Part shown: piece by piece, positions 9,960 to 20,048 of the stretch | Position numbering within the stretch: position 1 is the stretch's first letter | Layout of the letters: each line of letters starts with the position of its first letter | Source of the DNA: Sedimentisphaerales bacterium | GTDB lineage: Bacteria; Planctomycetota; Phycisphaerae; Sedimentisphaerales; Anaerobacaceae | Length of the DNA stretch: 64,000 bases | Reading direction: 5' to 3' | Assembly (NCBI GenBank): GCA_016936075.1 | Contig: JAFGPS010000115.1 | Span: forward strand, 16,209 to 80,208 | Program-made: the position numbers and the translations under genes | The notes under the pieces: generated by a model | The model's database searches: none | What the model saw: the letters and a program-made list of their open reading frames with translations, nothing else | What the model was told of the DNA's origin: nothing

Positions 9960-10289
9960 TTAAGCCTGGATTTTATCGATAGTAATCTGAAGGTGTTTCT
10001 GGCGATGTCCAATGCGTTTTTTGCTGTTTTTGCGTTTTCTGAAATCCATCGGATAGAGCTTTTTATCTTTTACTATAGCTTCCTCAGCAGTAGTTTTGAA
10101 AGAAGCGATTACTTTTGCGCCTTCCAGATATGGGGTACCTACCTTAACCTCATTGTCATCACTAACCAGCAAGACTTTATCAAGCTCGATTGTCTTAGCA
10201 TCTGGTGCGATATCTGTTAATTCTATCTCTATACAGTCACCTTCGGCGACCTTATATTGTTTCGAACCCTGTTCAATTACTGCATACAT
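9960..10289 (-). CDS. rplU: 50S ribosomal protein L21
   Basis: MYAVIEQGSKQYKVAEGDCIEIE...GAKVIASFK...RKRKNSKKRIGHRQKHLQITIDKI. Confidence 0.97.
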   Translation of the reverse strand: MYAVIEQGSKQYKVAEGDCIEIELTDIAPDAKTIELDKVLLVSDDNEVKVGTPYLEGAKVIASFKTTAEEAIVKDKKLYPMDFRKRKNSKKRIGHRQKHLQITIDKIQA

Positions 10290-10523
10290 TCTTAAAAGCT
10301 CCTATAGCTTCATCGTATTATTTTCAAGACAAAAGAAATATTCTACATATTTTCATTTTTTTGTAAAGGAAATTTTTGTATTCTATTAAACATTAAATAC
10401 TTTGTTATTCATATTAAGTATTTAATTTATATGATATATGAGGCATAAGTTAATAAATACGAGTTTAGTATATGATGTAAGTGGTTGTGTGATAAGGGAT
10501 TATATTTAGCCGGGATTAATTCT

Positions 10524-11360
10524 ATGCAGATAGCAATATTAAATGACAAAATCCTTCCTTATGAAGAGGTTGGGCATGAATATTTAGACCGTGGGCTTTT
10601 TTTTGGTGATGGTGTTTACGAAGTTATACGGAGTTATGACGGCAGGATTTTCGCTCTCGATGAGCATATTGAGCGATTTTCAGCCAGTTTGAAGGCGATT
10701 GAAATCACAAAAGTCGATATAAACCAGGTACGTGATAAGATTATCCTCGCTTTTGCAAAATCAAATATTCCCAACGCTTGTATCTATTTTCATATAACTC
10801 GAGGTTCCGGGCCAAGAAATCACGCAGGAACAGATGATTTAGAGCCGAATTTCTTCCTGACCGTAAAAGAGCTTGAAGATGATACAAAAATGAAAACCGA
10901 GGGTATCAGCGTTATAACTTATCCCGACCAGCGATGGAAACGCTGCGATATAAAATCGCTGAATCTTCTTCCAAACGTTATGGCTAAGCGTGAGGCGGCT
11001 AAAAGAGATGCTTTTGAAGCGATTTTTGTAAACGACGAAGGATTTATAACAGAAGGTTCATCTTCGGCCTTTTTCGCGATACATCAGAAGAAATTGCAAA
11101 CTTCGCCGCTTTCGGCAAATATCCTGCCCTCAATTACTCGCAAATTCGTAGTAAAAGCCGCTGCTAATATTAGCCTGGAAATCGTAGATAATTCCCTTAC
11201 TCCTCAACAGGCTGCTTTATGTGACGAGCTTTTCATCGCGGTAACTACAAAAGACATTGTCCCGGTAGTAAAGTTCGACGACAAAATAATCGGTGACGGC
11301 AACCCCGGCCAATACACAAAAGCACTCGCCGAAGAATTCCGAAAATTCACAATTCTTTAA
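10524..11360 (+). CDS. Class IV aminotransferase (branched-chain / D-amino acid aminotransferase-like)
   Basis: YLDRGLFFGDGVYEVIRSYDGRIFALDEHIERFSASLKAIEI; EGSSSAFFAI; ATG at 10524 fits better than 10485. Confidence 0.9.
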   Translation: MQIAILNDKILPYEEVGHEYLDRGLFFGDGVYEVIRSYDGRIFALDEHIERFSASLKAIEITKVDINQVRDKIILAFAKSNIPNACIYFHITRGSGPRNHAGTDDLEPNFFLTVKELEDDTKMKTEGISVITYPDQRWKRCDIKSLNLLPNVMAKREAAKRDAFEAIFVNDEGFITEGSSSAFFAIHQKKLQTSPLSANILPSITRKFVVKAAANISLEIVDNSLTPQQAALCDELFIAVTTKDIVPVVKFDDKIIGDGNPGQYTKALAEEFRKFTIL

Positions 11361-11620
11361 AAATAAATTCAAGACAATAAACAAAAGACTAAGTATTAAA
11401 AGACTGACGGATTCTCAAGTTTGATGTTCTGAGTCTTTTGCGCATATTTTACATATCTTTTACAATTCATTACTTCTTTTATACTAAGTGGTTATAGCGA
11501 TAACTTAGCAGGTTGAAAAAAAGTTCAAATTATTCGTCAACCAATTGTATTGATTTGCGTCTTAATTATATAGAAGTTATAATTTTGCTTACATAAATAT
11601 AAATATGAAAGGATAGGAAA

Positions 11621-14600
11621 ATGATTAAGAAAGTGGTAGGGATATGTTTAACGATTCTGATTGTTGCACTTTTATCAACTCAATTCAATACCGAAGCGGC
11701 GAATCAGAATTCAAAACAGATTGGCTCGGACATTTCATTATTAGAAGTCACATCAGATTCGATTGAGCTTGAATTTCTCAAGCCTACAGGCGGCAGTGGC
11801 CTGCTCGAAGTCGAATTGCTGAATCTTGAAGGTGATATGTTAGCCAAGGTGACACGCAGGCATAATGGAAGGCCGCTCACAATTATACTCTATGGTCGAA
11901 TAAATCAAAATGAACTTTCTAATTATTATCTGCGTTACAGATATGATACGAACCAGGAGTTCAGGCAAAGGAGTTTACTCTTTGTTGGTGAAGTTCTTGA
12001 AACAATAGTACTCGGCCAGAGAGAATTTGTTTCGGGCACTACTCCTGTAATAAGAATCATAGTAAAAGATAAAGCTTCCGGCGGACTGATTGATAACGCG
12101 GATGTATCCATTGAGTTAACTCAGGATGGAAATGTTTTATCCAAGTACAGCGGCAAAACTAATGAAAATGGAGAAGTAGCCGCACGTCTTACAATGCCTG
12201 AAATGGTAATTAAAAACGCCAGACTTAAAGTAGTTGTAAAAACCGCATCTGCTGAAGATACCGTGGAAGAAATCATCCAGGTACGAAGCGCTTTGCGAAC
12301 ACTTCTGACAACCGATAAACCGCTCTATCAGCCGGGACAAACTATACATATACGCGCTTTAACTTTGTCCCAGCCTGATATGACACCGCTTTCTGATTCT
12401 GATGTTCTTTTCGAAGTGGAAGACGCGAAAGGAAACAAGGTTTTCAAAAAGTCGGCAAAAACTGATAAGTACGGCATATCGTTCGTGGATTTTGTCCTTG
12501 CGACCGAATTGAATATGGGGACATATAAAATTCGTTCGATAGCTGCCGGTATGACTGAGGAAAAAACTGTAACAGTAGAACGCTATGTTCTTCCTAAGTT
12601 CAAAGTTAATTTCAAAAGCGACCAGAGTTTCTATCAGCCGGGACAAAAAGTGGAAGGTGACATTCAGGTCGATTACTTTTTCGGCAAACCTGTATCTTCC
12701 GGTAAGGTTCAGGTCAAATGTTCTAAGTTCGATGTAGCTTATGTTGATTTCCAGGTTATCGAAGGCAAAACAGATGAAAACGGACATTATTCTTTCAGTG
12801 TTACATTGCCTGATAATTTTGTCGGCCAGCCTCTGGAAGCAGGCAAAGCGTCCGCGAAGTTTGAAATATCTGTAACAGATACCGCCGACCATAAAGAGAC
12901 AATTACGAAAAATATCAGTGTCACTGCAACTCCGATTATTATCGCTGCCGTACCTGAAAGCGGCGAGCTTATTCCGGGACTTGAAAATAAAATCTATTTC
13001 GTTTCGACATACGCCGATTCAACTCCGGCTAAAAGCAGAATAATTTGGGCAAATGCGCCGGGTGGAAGAAAAACTATTGATACCGATGATTCGGGTTTTG
13101 GCGAAATTATAATAGAAGCGGAAAACGAAACCATGACAATGTCACTTACCGCGAGAGATTCCAAGGGACAAACGGGAAATGCAAATATCGAGATAAAAAG
13201 CAAGTCACAAAATGATGATGAGTCAATCATTGTCCGAACAAACAAAAGCCTTTATAAGGTCGGTGACAAAGCATCTATCTCAATTATATCAACTCGAAAA
13301 ACAGGTTCAGTTTATATCGACCTGATTAAGGACCGACAGACATATCTCACACGCACAATAGATTTGAAAAATGGCAAGGCATCCGATACTATCTCGTTCG
13401 ATGCGACTCTTTCAGGAACAGTGCAGGTTAATGCGTATATAATCGGCAGGAATGGCGTGATAATCCGCGACAGGAAAATAGTTCTCGTTGACCCGGCGGA
13501 CGATTTGAAAATAGAAGTAGGCAGTGACAATGAAACTTATCTGCCCGGAAGCGAAGCTGAAATTAATTTCAAAGTCACAAACAAATCCGGTAAGGGTACG
13601 GCTTCGGCGCTTGGAGTTATGGTCGTGGATGAAGCTGTATTTGCACTACAGGAAATGCAGCCCGGCCTTGAGAAAGTTTATTTCTATCTTGAAAAAGAAA
13701 TCGCTACGCCGCAGTATGAAATTCATGGTTATGAGATAGATGGAATTCTTACGCCGCAGCCTTTATTGCGAGAAGCTGAAAACCAGAATCGCAGGGAAAA
13801 AGCGGCTCGTGTTCTTTTCGCCTCCGCAAAAGGGACCGGTGATTATGCACTTAATGTAAATACATATAATCAAAATAATAAGAACGCCCAGTTTGATGAA
13901 AGAATGACAAATCTTTTAATGCCGCATTATCGAAAAATTCAAACCGCATTGAATCAATTTAGAAACAGGCATAATAATAGAGGAAATGGGCGTCAGAGAG
14001 TTGAGAATGGTCCTTCTATAGCTGACCTTGTAGAAGCAAATGACCTTGATGAGAAAGACTCCATCGATCCATGGGGTAAAGAGTTAAAAATAACAGGCCA
14101 ATGGATTGTCGATGCTCAAACATATTCTCCTATAATAATTATATCGGCGGGAATAGATGGGAAATGGGATACCATAGACGATGTTTCATTACCATACCCA
14201 TTCGGAATGTGGTCATTTGATGCTGATGGAGAATTTATGTTTGATGGTATGGTAAGAAGAGAAGGAATGTTTTTTGGCGGTTTTGGTGGAGGAGGCGCAA
14301 TGGGTGAAAGAGGCGGTGCTCGCGTTTTAATGAATGCGATTGCACTAGCTGATAGTGCGCCGATGGATATACTGAAAAGTAAATCGGAAGTATCTGGAGC
14401 AGGTCCGATTCGTGTTCGTGAGTATTTCCCTGAAGCGCTTTATTTCAATCCGGCCGTAATTACAGATGGTTCGGGTAAAGCAGTTCTCAATATACCTATC
14501 GCCGATTCGATTACAACATGGCGGCTTAGCTGTATGGCTTCGTCACTAAAGGGACAGCTTGGTTCGACAACCGCGGGTATAAACGTGTTTCAGGATTTCT

Positions 14601-16510
14601 TCGTCGATATAGATTTCCCGGTGTCACTCACTCAAAACGATGAAGTTTCTGTCCCGGTTGCGATATATAATTACTTGAAAACTGACCAGACTATAAACTT
14701 AACAGTTCAGAAAGAAGACTGGTTCGAGTTGAAGGATTTAGGCGAGCGAACAGTCACGCTTGCACCTTCGGAAGTGAGAGCGGTTTATTTCACAATCGTC
14801 GCGAAAAAAATCGGCTTCCAGAAATTTACAGTTTCCGCGCGAGGCACGAAAAAGAGCGATGCAGTTGCACGCTCGGTTGAGATAGTTCCAGATGGTAAGG
14901 AATTTCTCGTAAACGAAAGCGGCAGGCTCAAGGAAACAATTAGTCATACAATAAATATTCCAGATAAGGCAATCGATGACGCGAGCAAGATTTTCGTGAA
15001 AGTCTATCCGGGCGTTCTCTCACAGGTAATCGAGGGACTTGACAGTATGCTTCGTATGCCGGGCGGATGCTTCGAGCAGACTTCTTCTACGACATATCCG
15101 AATATCCTTGTAATGGATTATATGAAAAGTACAGGTAAAATCACACCTGAATTGCAGATGAAAGCAGAAGGATTTATCAACTCAGGTTATCAAAGACTTG
15201 TATCCTTTGAAGTACCGGGCGGCGGTTTCGAATGGTTCGGAAAAACTCCGGCTCATAAAATCCTGACCGCTTACGGCCTGATGGAATTTTACGATATGAG
15301 CAAAGTTTATGAAGTTGACCCGGCGATTATCAGCAGGACGCAGCAATGGCTGGCAAGACAACAGGAAAATGACGGCTCATACAAACCTGCACAGGGCGGT
15401 ATTCAGGAAGGCGCCATCAATAAATTTACAGATGATGTGCTTCGCAATACAGCTTATATCACATGGGCATTAGCATCGACCGGATACGAAGGTCCCGAAG
15501 TTGCAAAGGGTATCAATTACATCAAAAATCATCTTGATGATATGAAGGATGTTTACGCGAGAGTTCTGGTAGTCAATGCACTTGCGACTGTCGCTCCCGA
15601 TGATAAAACAACGCTCGATACTCTTCAGGCTTTGCATGATATGCGAATAGAAAAAGATGATGTAGTCTATTGGGAACTGAAATCCGAAACACCGACACAT
15701 GGAACAGGTGAAGCGGGCAATATCGAAGTGACTGGTCTTGCGGTTCAGGGATTCATCAAGTGCGGCCGCGAGTTGGGAACTGTAAGCAAAGCCGTAACCT
15801 ATCTCGTTCAGAACAAAGACGCGTTCGGAACTTGGCAGTCGACCCAGGCAACGATTCAGGCACTTCGCGCAATGCTAATGGCCGAACGCGGCGCAACAGC
15901 AAGAACGAACGCTGAAATCGCACTTAAGATTAATAACGAAAAAGTTTCTACGATAATTGTTAATCAGGACAATAGTGACGTTATGCAGCTTATTGACTTG
16001 AAGGAATATACAGAAAAAGGCAATAACAATATCGAACTTGCATTCGAAGGTGAAGGCTCATTATTGTACCAGGTTGTAGGTAGATACTATATGCCATATC
16101 CGAAGGAAGAGTTGCAGCGAGAAGAGCCGATGAATATCGACGTGAATTACGACAGGACACAGCTTGCCGCTGATGATATAATCAATGTCACCGCAACTGT
16201 CACTAATAATCGCGCAGGAAAAGCGAAAATGATTATAGTTGATTTGGGATTGCCTCCGGGATTTACATTAATACCGGAAAATCTCAACAAGCTGACCGAG
16301 CAGGGAGTTATCGAGAAATACTCAACAACAGGCAGACAGATTATCATTTACTTAAGAGAAGTTGACCATGCAAAACCTGTAAAGATTGAGTACCAGTTAC
16401 TGGCGAAATATCCATTGAAAGCCAAAACACCGAAATCAGTTGTGTATGAATACTATAATCCGGATATTCGTGTAGAATATGCTCCGATTGAATTGGAAGT
16501 AACTAAATAA
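11621..16510 (+). CDS. Alpha-2-macroglobulin family protein with thioester motif
   Basis: Signal peptide; MG-type domains (LLTTDKPLYQPGQTIHIRAL); GGCFEQTSSTTYPN thioester (codons at 15068-15079); thioester-domain helices. Confidence 0.92.
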   Translation: MIKKVVGICLTILIVALLSTQFNTEAANQNSKQIGSDISLLEVTSDSIELEFLKPTGGSGLLEVELLNLEGDMLAKVTRRHNGRPLTIILYGRINQNELSNYYLRYRYDTNQEFRQRSLLFVGEVLETIVLGQREFVSGTTPVIRIIVKDKASGGLIDNADVSIELTQDGNVLSKYSGKTNENGEVAARLTMPEMVIKNARLKVVVKTASAEDTVEEIIQVRSALRTLLTTDKPLYQPGQTIHIRALTLSQPDMTPLSDSDVLFEVEDAKGNKVFKKSAKTDKYGISFVDFVLATELNMGTYKIRSIAAGMTEEKTVTVERYVLPKFKVNFKSDQSFYQPGQKVEGDIQVDYFFGKPVSSGKVQVKCSKFDVAYVDFQVIEGKTDENGHYSFSVTLPDNFVGQPLEAGKASAKFEISVTDTADHKETITKNISVTATPIIIAAVPESGELIPGLENKIYFVSTYADSTPAKSRIIWANAPGGRKTIDTDDSGFGEIIIEAENETMTMSLTARDSKGQTGNANIEIKSKSQNDDESIIVRTNKSLYKVGDKASISIISTRKTGSVYIDLIKDRQTYLTRTIDLKNGKASDTISFDATLSGTVQVNAYIIGRNGVIIRDRKIVLVDPADDLKIEVGSDNETYLPGSEAEINFKVTNKSGKGTASALGVMVVDEAVFALQEMQPGLEKVYFYLEKEIATPQYEIHGYEIDGILTPQPLLREAENQNRREKAARVLFASAKGTGDYALNVNTYNQNNKNAQFDERMTNLLMPHYRKIQTALNQFRNRHNNRGNGRQRVENGPSIADLVEANDLDEKDSIDPWGKELKITGQWIVDAQTYSPIIIISAGIDGKWDTIDDVSLPYPFGMWSFDADGEFMFDGMVRREGMFFGGFGGGGAMGERGGARVLMNAIALADSAPMDILKSKSEVSGAGPIRVREYFPEALYFNPAVITDGSGKAVLNIPIADSITTWRLSCMASSLKGQLGSTTAGINVFQDFFVDIDFPVSLTQNDEVSVPVAIYNYLKTDQTINLTVQKEDWFELKDLGERTVTLAPSEVRAVYFTIVAKKIGFQKFTVSARGTKKSDAVARSVEIVPDGKEFLVNESGRLKETISHTINIPDKAIDDASKIFVKVYPGVLSQVIEGLDSMLRMPGGCFEQTSSTTYPNILVMDYMKSTGKITPELQMKAEGFINSGYQRLVSFEVPGGGFEWFGKTPAHKILTAYGLMEFYDMSKVYEVDPAIISRTQQWLARQQENDGSYKPAQGGIQEGAINKFTDDVLRNTAYITWALASTGYEGPEVAKGINYIKNHLDDMKDVYARVLVVNALATVAPDDKTTLDTLQALHDMRIEKDDVVYWELKSETPTHGTGEAGNIEVTGLAVQGFIKCGRELGTVSKAVTYLVQNKDAFGTWQSTQATIQALRAMLMAERGATARTNAEIALKINNEKVSTIIVNQDNSDVMQLIDLKEYTEKGNNNIELAFEGEGSLLYQVVGRYYMPYPKEELQREEPMNIDVNYDRTQLAADDIINVTATVTNNRAGKAKMIIVDLGLPPGFTLIPENLNKLTEQGVIEKYSTTGRQIIIYLREVDHAKPVKIEYQLLAKYPLKAKTPKSVVYEYYNPDIRVEYAPIELEVTK

Positions 16511-16531
16511 AAGAATAACAGTTTGTTAGTA

Positions 16532-16577
16532 AATGAGTTGGTGAGCGCATAAAAGCATTCATCAACTCATTTTTTTT
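16532..16577 (+). terminator. Rho-independent terminator after the A2M gene
   Basis: AATGAGTTGGTGA ... TCATCAACTCATT then TTTTTT. Confidence 0.85.
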
Positions 16578-16893
16578 ACACAAGAGCTAAATTGGATACT
16601 TATTACGATTTTACCAAGAATACAAGTATCTATCATCACTACGTATAAGAATTCAAGTTTGTGATAATTGAAGCGAAATGTGTGAAAAAATGAAGCATCT
16701 TGAAACGGTTTTGAAGAATAGTTGGATTGCTGATTTAAGTTTTGTTGAAAATTGTTTAATTTATTAGAAAAAAATTGTTTTTTTGCCTTTTGTATGGTAA
16801 ATGTCAGGTTATTAAAGACACAGACTTTGCAGTTCCATAATATATTAATGAAACAGCACTGTAAAATTTTATCAAATGAAAGGAATGGAGAAA

Positions 16894-18189
16894 ATGAGAG
16901 TATTCAAGAAATTAAGTATCGCTATAGTTATTCTTTCTCTTTGTGCTTCCTGTAGTTCAATTCAATCACAAGAGACATCAGCTAAAAAAGGCTGGATTGC
17001 AGCGTGGGCGAGTTCTCAGCAGTTGACCGAACGTAACAATAATCCGCCGGCGACATTGACTAATAGTACATTGAGGCAGACTGTATATGTCACTCTCGGC
17101 GGAAGTAAAATGCGAATTCAGTTTTCCAATAAATATGGAAACAGTCCCGTAGAAATTAAAGCCGCAAACGTTGCGAAATCAAAAGGCACAGGCTCAAGCG
17201 AAATTGATACTTCAACTGATAAAGCATTATCATTCAACGGCTCGCCTTCAGTGACAATTCCTACAGGCGAAGAAGTTTATTCTGACCCGTTGGATTTTGA
17301 AGTCGAAGCGCTGAGTACTCTTGCTGTTTCAATTTATTTCGGTGAGACATCACCTAATGTCACCGGCCATCCTGGTTCAAGGACAACATCTTATATCAAA
17401 GAAGGTAATTTAGTTAGTGCGGCAAGTATAGAATCCGCTGCCACGACAGAACACTGGTATAATCTGAGCATGATTGATTTGTGGCTCGATGATTCTTATG
17501 CCTGTGTAGTGACACTCGGTGATTCAATTACTGACGGTAGAGGATGCACAACCAATATGGATAACCGCTGGCCAGATTTCCTGGCAAGACGTCTTCAGGC
17601 TAATCCTGAAACCGCAAAAATCGGCCTGTTAAATCATGGCGTTGGCGGCAATACAATGACAACAGGTGGTCTTGGTGTTCCAGTGTCACAGCGTTTTGAG
17701 CATGATGTACTTGACCCATGCGGCGTAAAATGGGTGATAGTTCTTGAAGGTGTTAATGACATTGGAAATTCCGGCGGTTTTGGCGGCTTCGGTGGTTTTG
17801 GTCGTGGTGGTAATCGCGGTGGAATGACTCGTGGCGGTAACGCTGGCGGTGGTAATGTCCCTGATAAAGCCGACCAGGTAATCGCGGTATATGAGCAAAT
17901 CATTGAACAGGCACATGCCAAAGGTATAAAGATTTATGGCTCACCTATCCTGCCGTTCATGGGTTCCCAGTATCGTAATGAGGAAGGGCGACAGAAAATT
18001 AATGAATGGATTCGTACAAGCGGAAAATTCGATGCTGTTATTGATATGGATGCGGCTGTACGTGACCCTGAAGACCCAACACGCTTGAAAGCGGAATATG
18101 ACAGCGGCGACCATTTGCATCTTAATCCGGCTGGATTTCAAAAAATGGTCGAAGCTATTGATTTAAGTCTTTTTAAGATGACAGATTAA
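16894..18189 (+). CDS. SGNH/GDSL hydrolase lipoprotein
   Basis: Lipobox-like LCASC; VTLGDSITDGRGCTTNMDNRWPDFLARRL; EGVNDIG; DHLHLNPAGF. Confidence 0.88.
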   Translation: MRVFKKLSIAIVILSLCASCSSIQSQETSAKKGWIAAWASSQQLTERNNNPPATLTNSTLRQTVYVTLGGSKMRIQFSNKYGNSPVEIKAANVAKSKGTGSSEIDTSTDKALSFNGSPSVTIPTGEEVYSDPLDFEVEALSTLAVSIYFGETSPNVTGHPGSRTTSYIKEGNLVSAASIESAATTEHWYNLSMIDLWLDDSYACVVTLGDSITDGRGCTTNMDNRWPDFLARRLQANPETAKIGLLNHGVGGNTMTTGGLGVPVSQRFEHDVLDPCGVKWVIVLEGVNDIGNSGGFGGFGGFGRGGNRGGMTRGGNAGGGNVPDKADQVIAVYEQIIEQAHAKGIKIYGSPILPFMGSQYRNEEGRQKINEWIRTSGKFDAVIDMDAAVRDPEDPTRLKAEYDSGDHLHLNPAGFQKMVEAIDLSLFKMTD

Positions 18190-18262
18190 AAGGCTATAGA
18201 ATTCATGATAAGAAAGTAAAAGCTTATTTCAGGGAAGTTGAATTATTAATTTTTTAAGGAAA

Positions 18263-19621
18263 ATGATTATGTATCGAAAATTTCTTTTTGTAACTTTGTT
18301 TTTTGTACTATTCGGTTTATCGTGTGCCGCTACTTCTAATAGTACCGCCTCATTGACAGAGAGGGACATGGAGTTGATATCAACAATAGTCGATGATATG
18401 CCTGCACCGTCTGAACTTCCTGTTATTGAGAAACTGCCGGATCCATTTAAATTTCTGGATGGTACGCAGATGACAAGCAAAGCCCAATGGCCGAAACGTA
18501 AATATGAAATAAGTAAGCTTGTACAGAAATATGTTTATGGTCCATTACCTGGCAAACCTGAATCTGTTACTGGAAAATTTACACCTGCTCCTGAAACACC
18601 TGCAACCCCTGCATCTCCAGCAGCACCTCAAGGTGCAAGACGAGGAGGATTTGGCGGCGGAATGATGGGTGGTATGATGGGCGGCGGTGGCGGCCCTCGA
18701 AATACATTAACTGTAACTTGTACAGAAGGCGGCAAAACAATCTCTTTTGATGTCTCGATTACTTATCCGCCTGAAGGTAAAGGTACCGCACCATATCCGG
18801 CAATTATCGGTATTGGTGGAAGTACTCTTCCGAAAAATATACTGGATGATCTCGGTATTGCTGTTATCAATTTCCCAAATAATGAACTTGGCGCACAGGG
18901 TAATGCCGGTGACAGGGGAAAAGGAAAATTTTATGAATTATACGGTAGCGACCATCAGGGAAGTTCAATGATTGCCTGGGCATGGGGAGTCAGCCGAATG
19001 ATTGATGCTCTTGAGATGGTTCCCGAAGCGAAAATTAATCCGGCAAGACTCGGAGTCACTGGCTGTTCACGTAATGGCAAAGGCGCCCTTGTTTGTGGCG
19101 TATTCGATGATAGAATCGCACTGACTATACCGACCGAATCAGGTTCCGGCGGCGCAAGCAGCTGGCGCGTTGCAGACCAGATGTTAGAGGCCGGTGTGAA
19201 TGTTCAAACAGCCAGACAAATTGTAAATGAAAATACATGGTTGGCTCCGATTTTCAGAGAATTCGGTCTTCAGATTACCAAGCTGCCTGTCGATCAGCAT
19301 ATGGTTGCGGCACTTTGTGCGCCACGACCATTATTAATAGTTGAGAATACTTCAATGGAATGGCTTGGTGATAAGCCTTGTTATGTAACCGGCGTTGCTG
19401 CCCACAAAATATGGGAAGCTCTCGGTGTTCCTGATAAGATGGGTTTTGTTCAAACCGGTGGTCATGGCCATTGCCAGTTTGTAGATACAGAAGAATTGAC
19501 AGCTTTCTGCACGAAATTCCTTCTTGACGGCGAAGCTGATACCAATATATTAAAAACGGATGGCGACTTCAAAGATGAGCCTTCAAAATGGATAGAGTGG
19601 GAGACTCCTACTTTGAAGTAA
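18263..19621 (+). CDS. Glucuronoyl esterase-like protein (CE15 type)
   Basis: GVTGCSRNGKGALVCGVFDDRIALTIPTESGSGGASSWR matches the CE15 GCSRxGK nucleophile motif; downstream GGHGHCQF. Confidence 0.85.
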   Translation: MIMYRKFLFVTLFFVLFGLSCAATSNSTASLTERDMELISTIVDDMPAPSELPVIEKLPDPFKFLDGTQMTSKAQWPKRKYEISKLVQKYVYGPLPGKPESVTGKFTPAPETPATPASPAAPQGARRGGFGGGMMGGMMGGGGGPRNTLTVTCTEGGKTISFDVSITYPPEGKGTAPYPAIIGIGGSTLPKNILDDLGIAVINFPNNELGAQGNAGDRGKGKFYELYGSDHQGSSMIAWAWGVSRMIDALEMVPEAKINPARLGVTGCSRNGKGALVCGVFDDRIALTIPTESGSGGASSWRVADQMLEAGVNVQTARQIVNENTWLAPIFREFGLQITKLPVDQHMVAALCAPRPLLIVENTSMEWLGDKPCYVTGVAAHKIWEALGVPDKMGFVQTGGHGHCQFVDTEELTAFCTKFLLDGEADTNILKTDGDFKDEPSKWIEWETPTLK

Positions 19622-19656
19622 AATATCAGTAAAATATATTTTTCTGAGTTAATTAT

Positions 19657-19698
19657 AAATCCCGGAAACGCAGAGGAGTGCGTTTTCGGGATTTTTTT
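19657..19698 (+). terminator. Rho-independent terminator after the CE15 gene
   Basis: AAATCCCGGAAACGCA gaggag TGCGTTTTCGGGATTT + T-run. Confidence 0.9.
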
Positions 19699-20048
19699 AT
19701 TTATTCGCTTTTTTTCAATATATATGCGTAACAAATTTCTCCGTTTTACGTCTTTACTTAAGAACTCAAATAATACTTTGTGAAGAAAACAGGAATTTTG
19801 ATAAATTTTGAAGATTGATGTCAACCGAAATCAGTTTTTAACGTCTATACCTGAAAAGAAGCCGGTAAAAGTGCGCATTTTGAATTAAATCCGCATTTTT
19901 TAGCGATTAAGTGAGGAATAATTGTTAGGGCGTGGGAAATAAAGGAGAGAAAAATGAACTTTCTGTAGCACATACCAGTACAATAAGTTAAATTAGGATT
20001 ATTACAAAGAATTGAAATTTGCAGCTATTGAAGGCAAGGGATTATTAA

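Noticed and set aside
17634-17921. Pro-rich minus-strand ORFs
   Set aside because: Mirror of the Gly-rich tract in the SGNH hydrolase gene.
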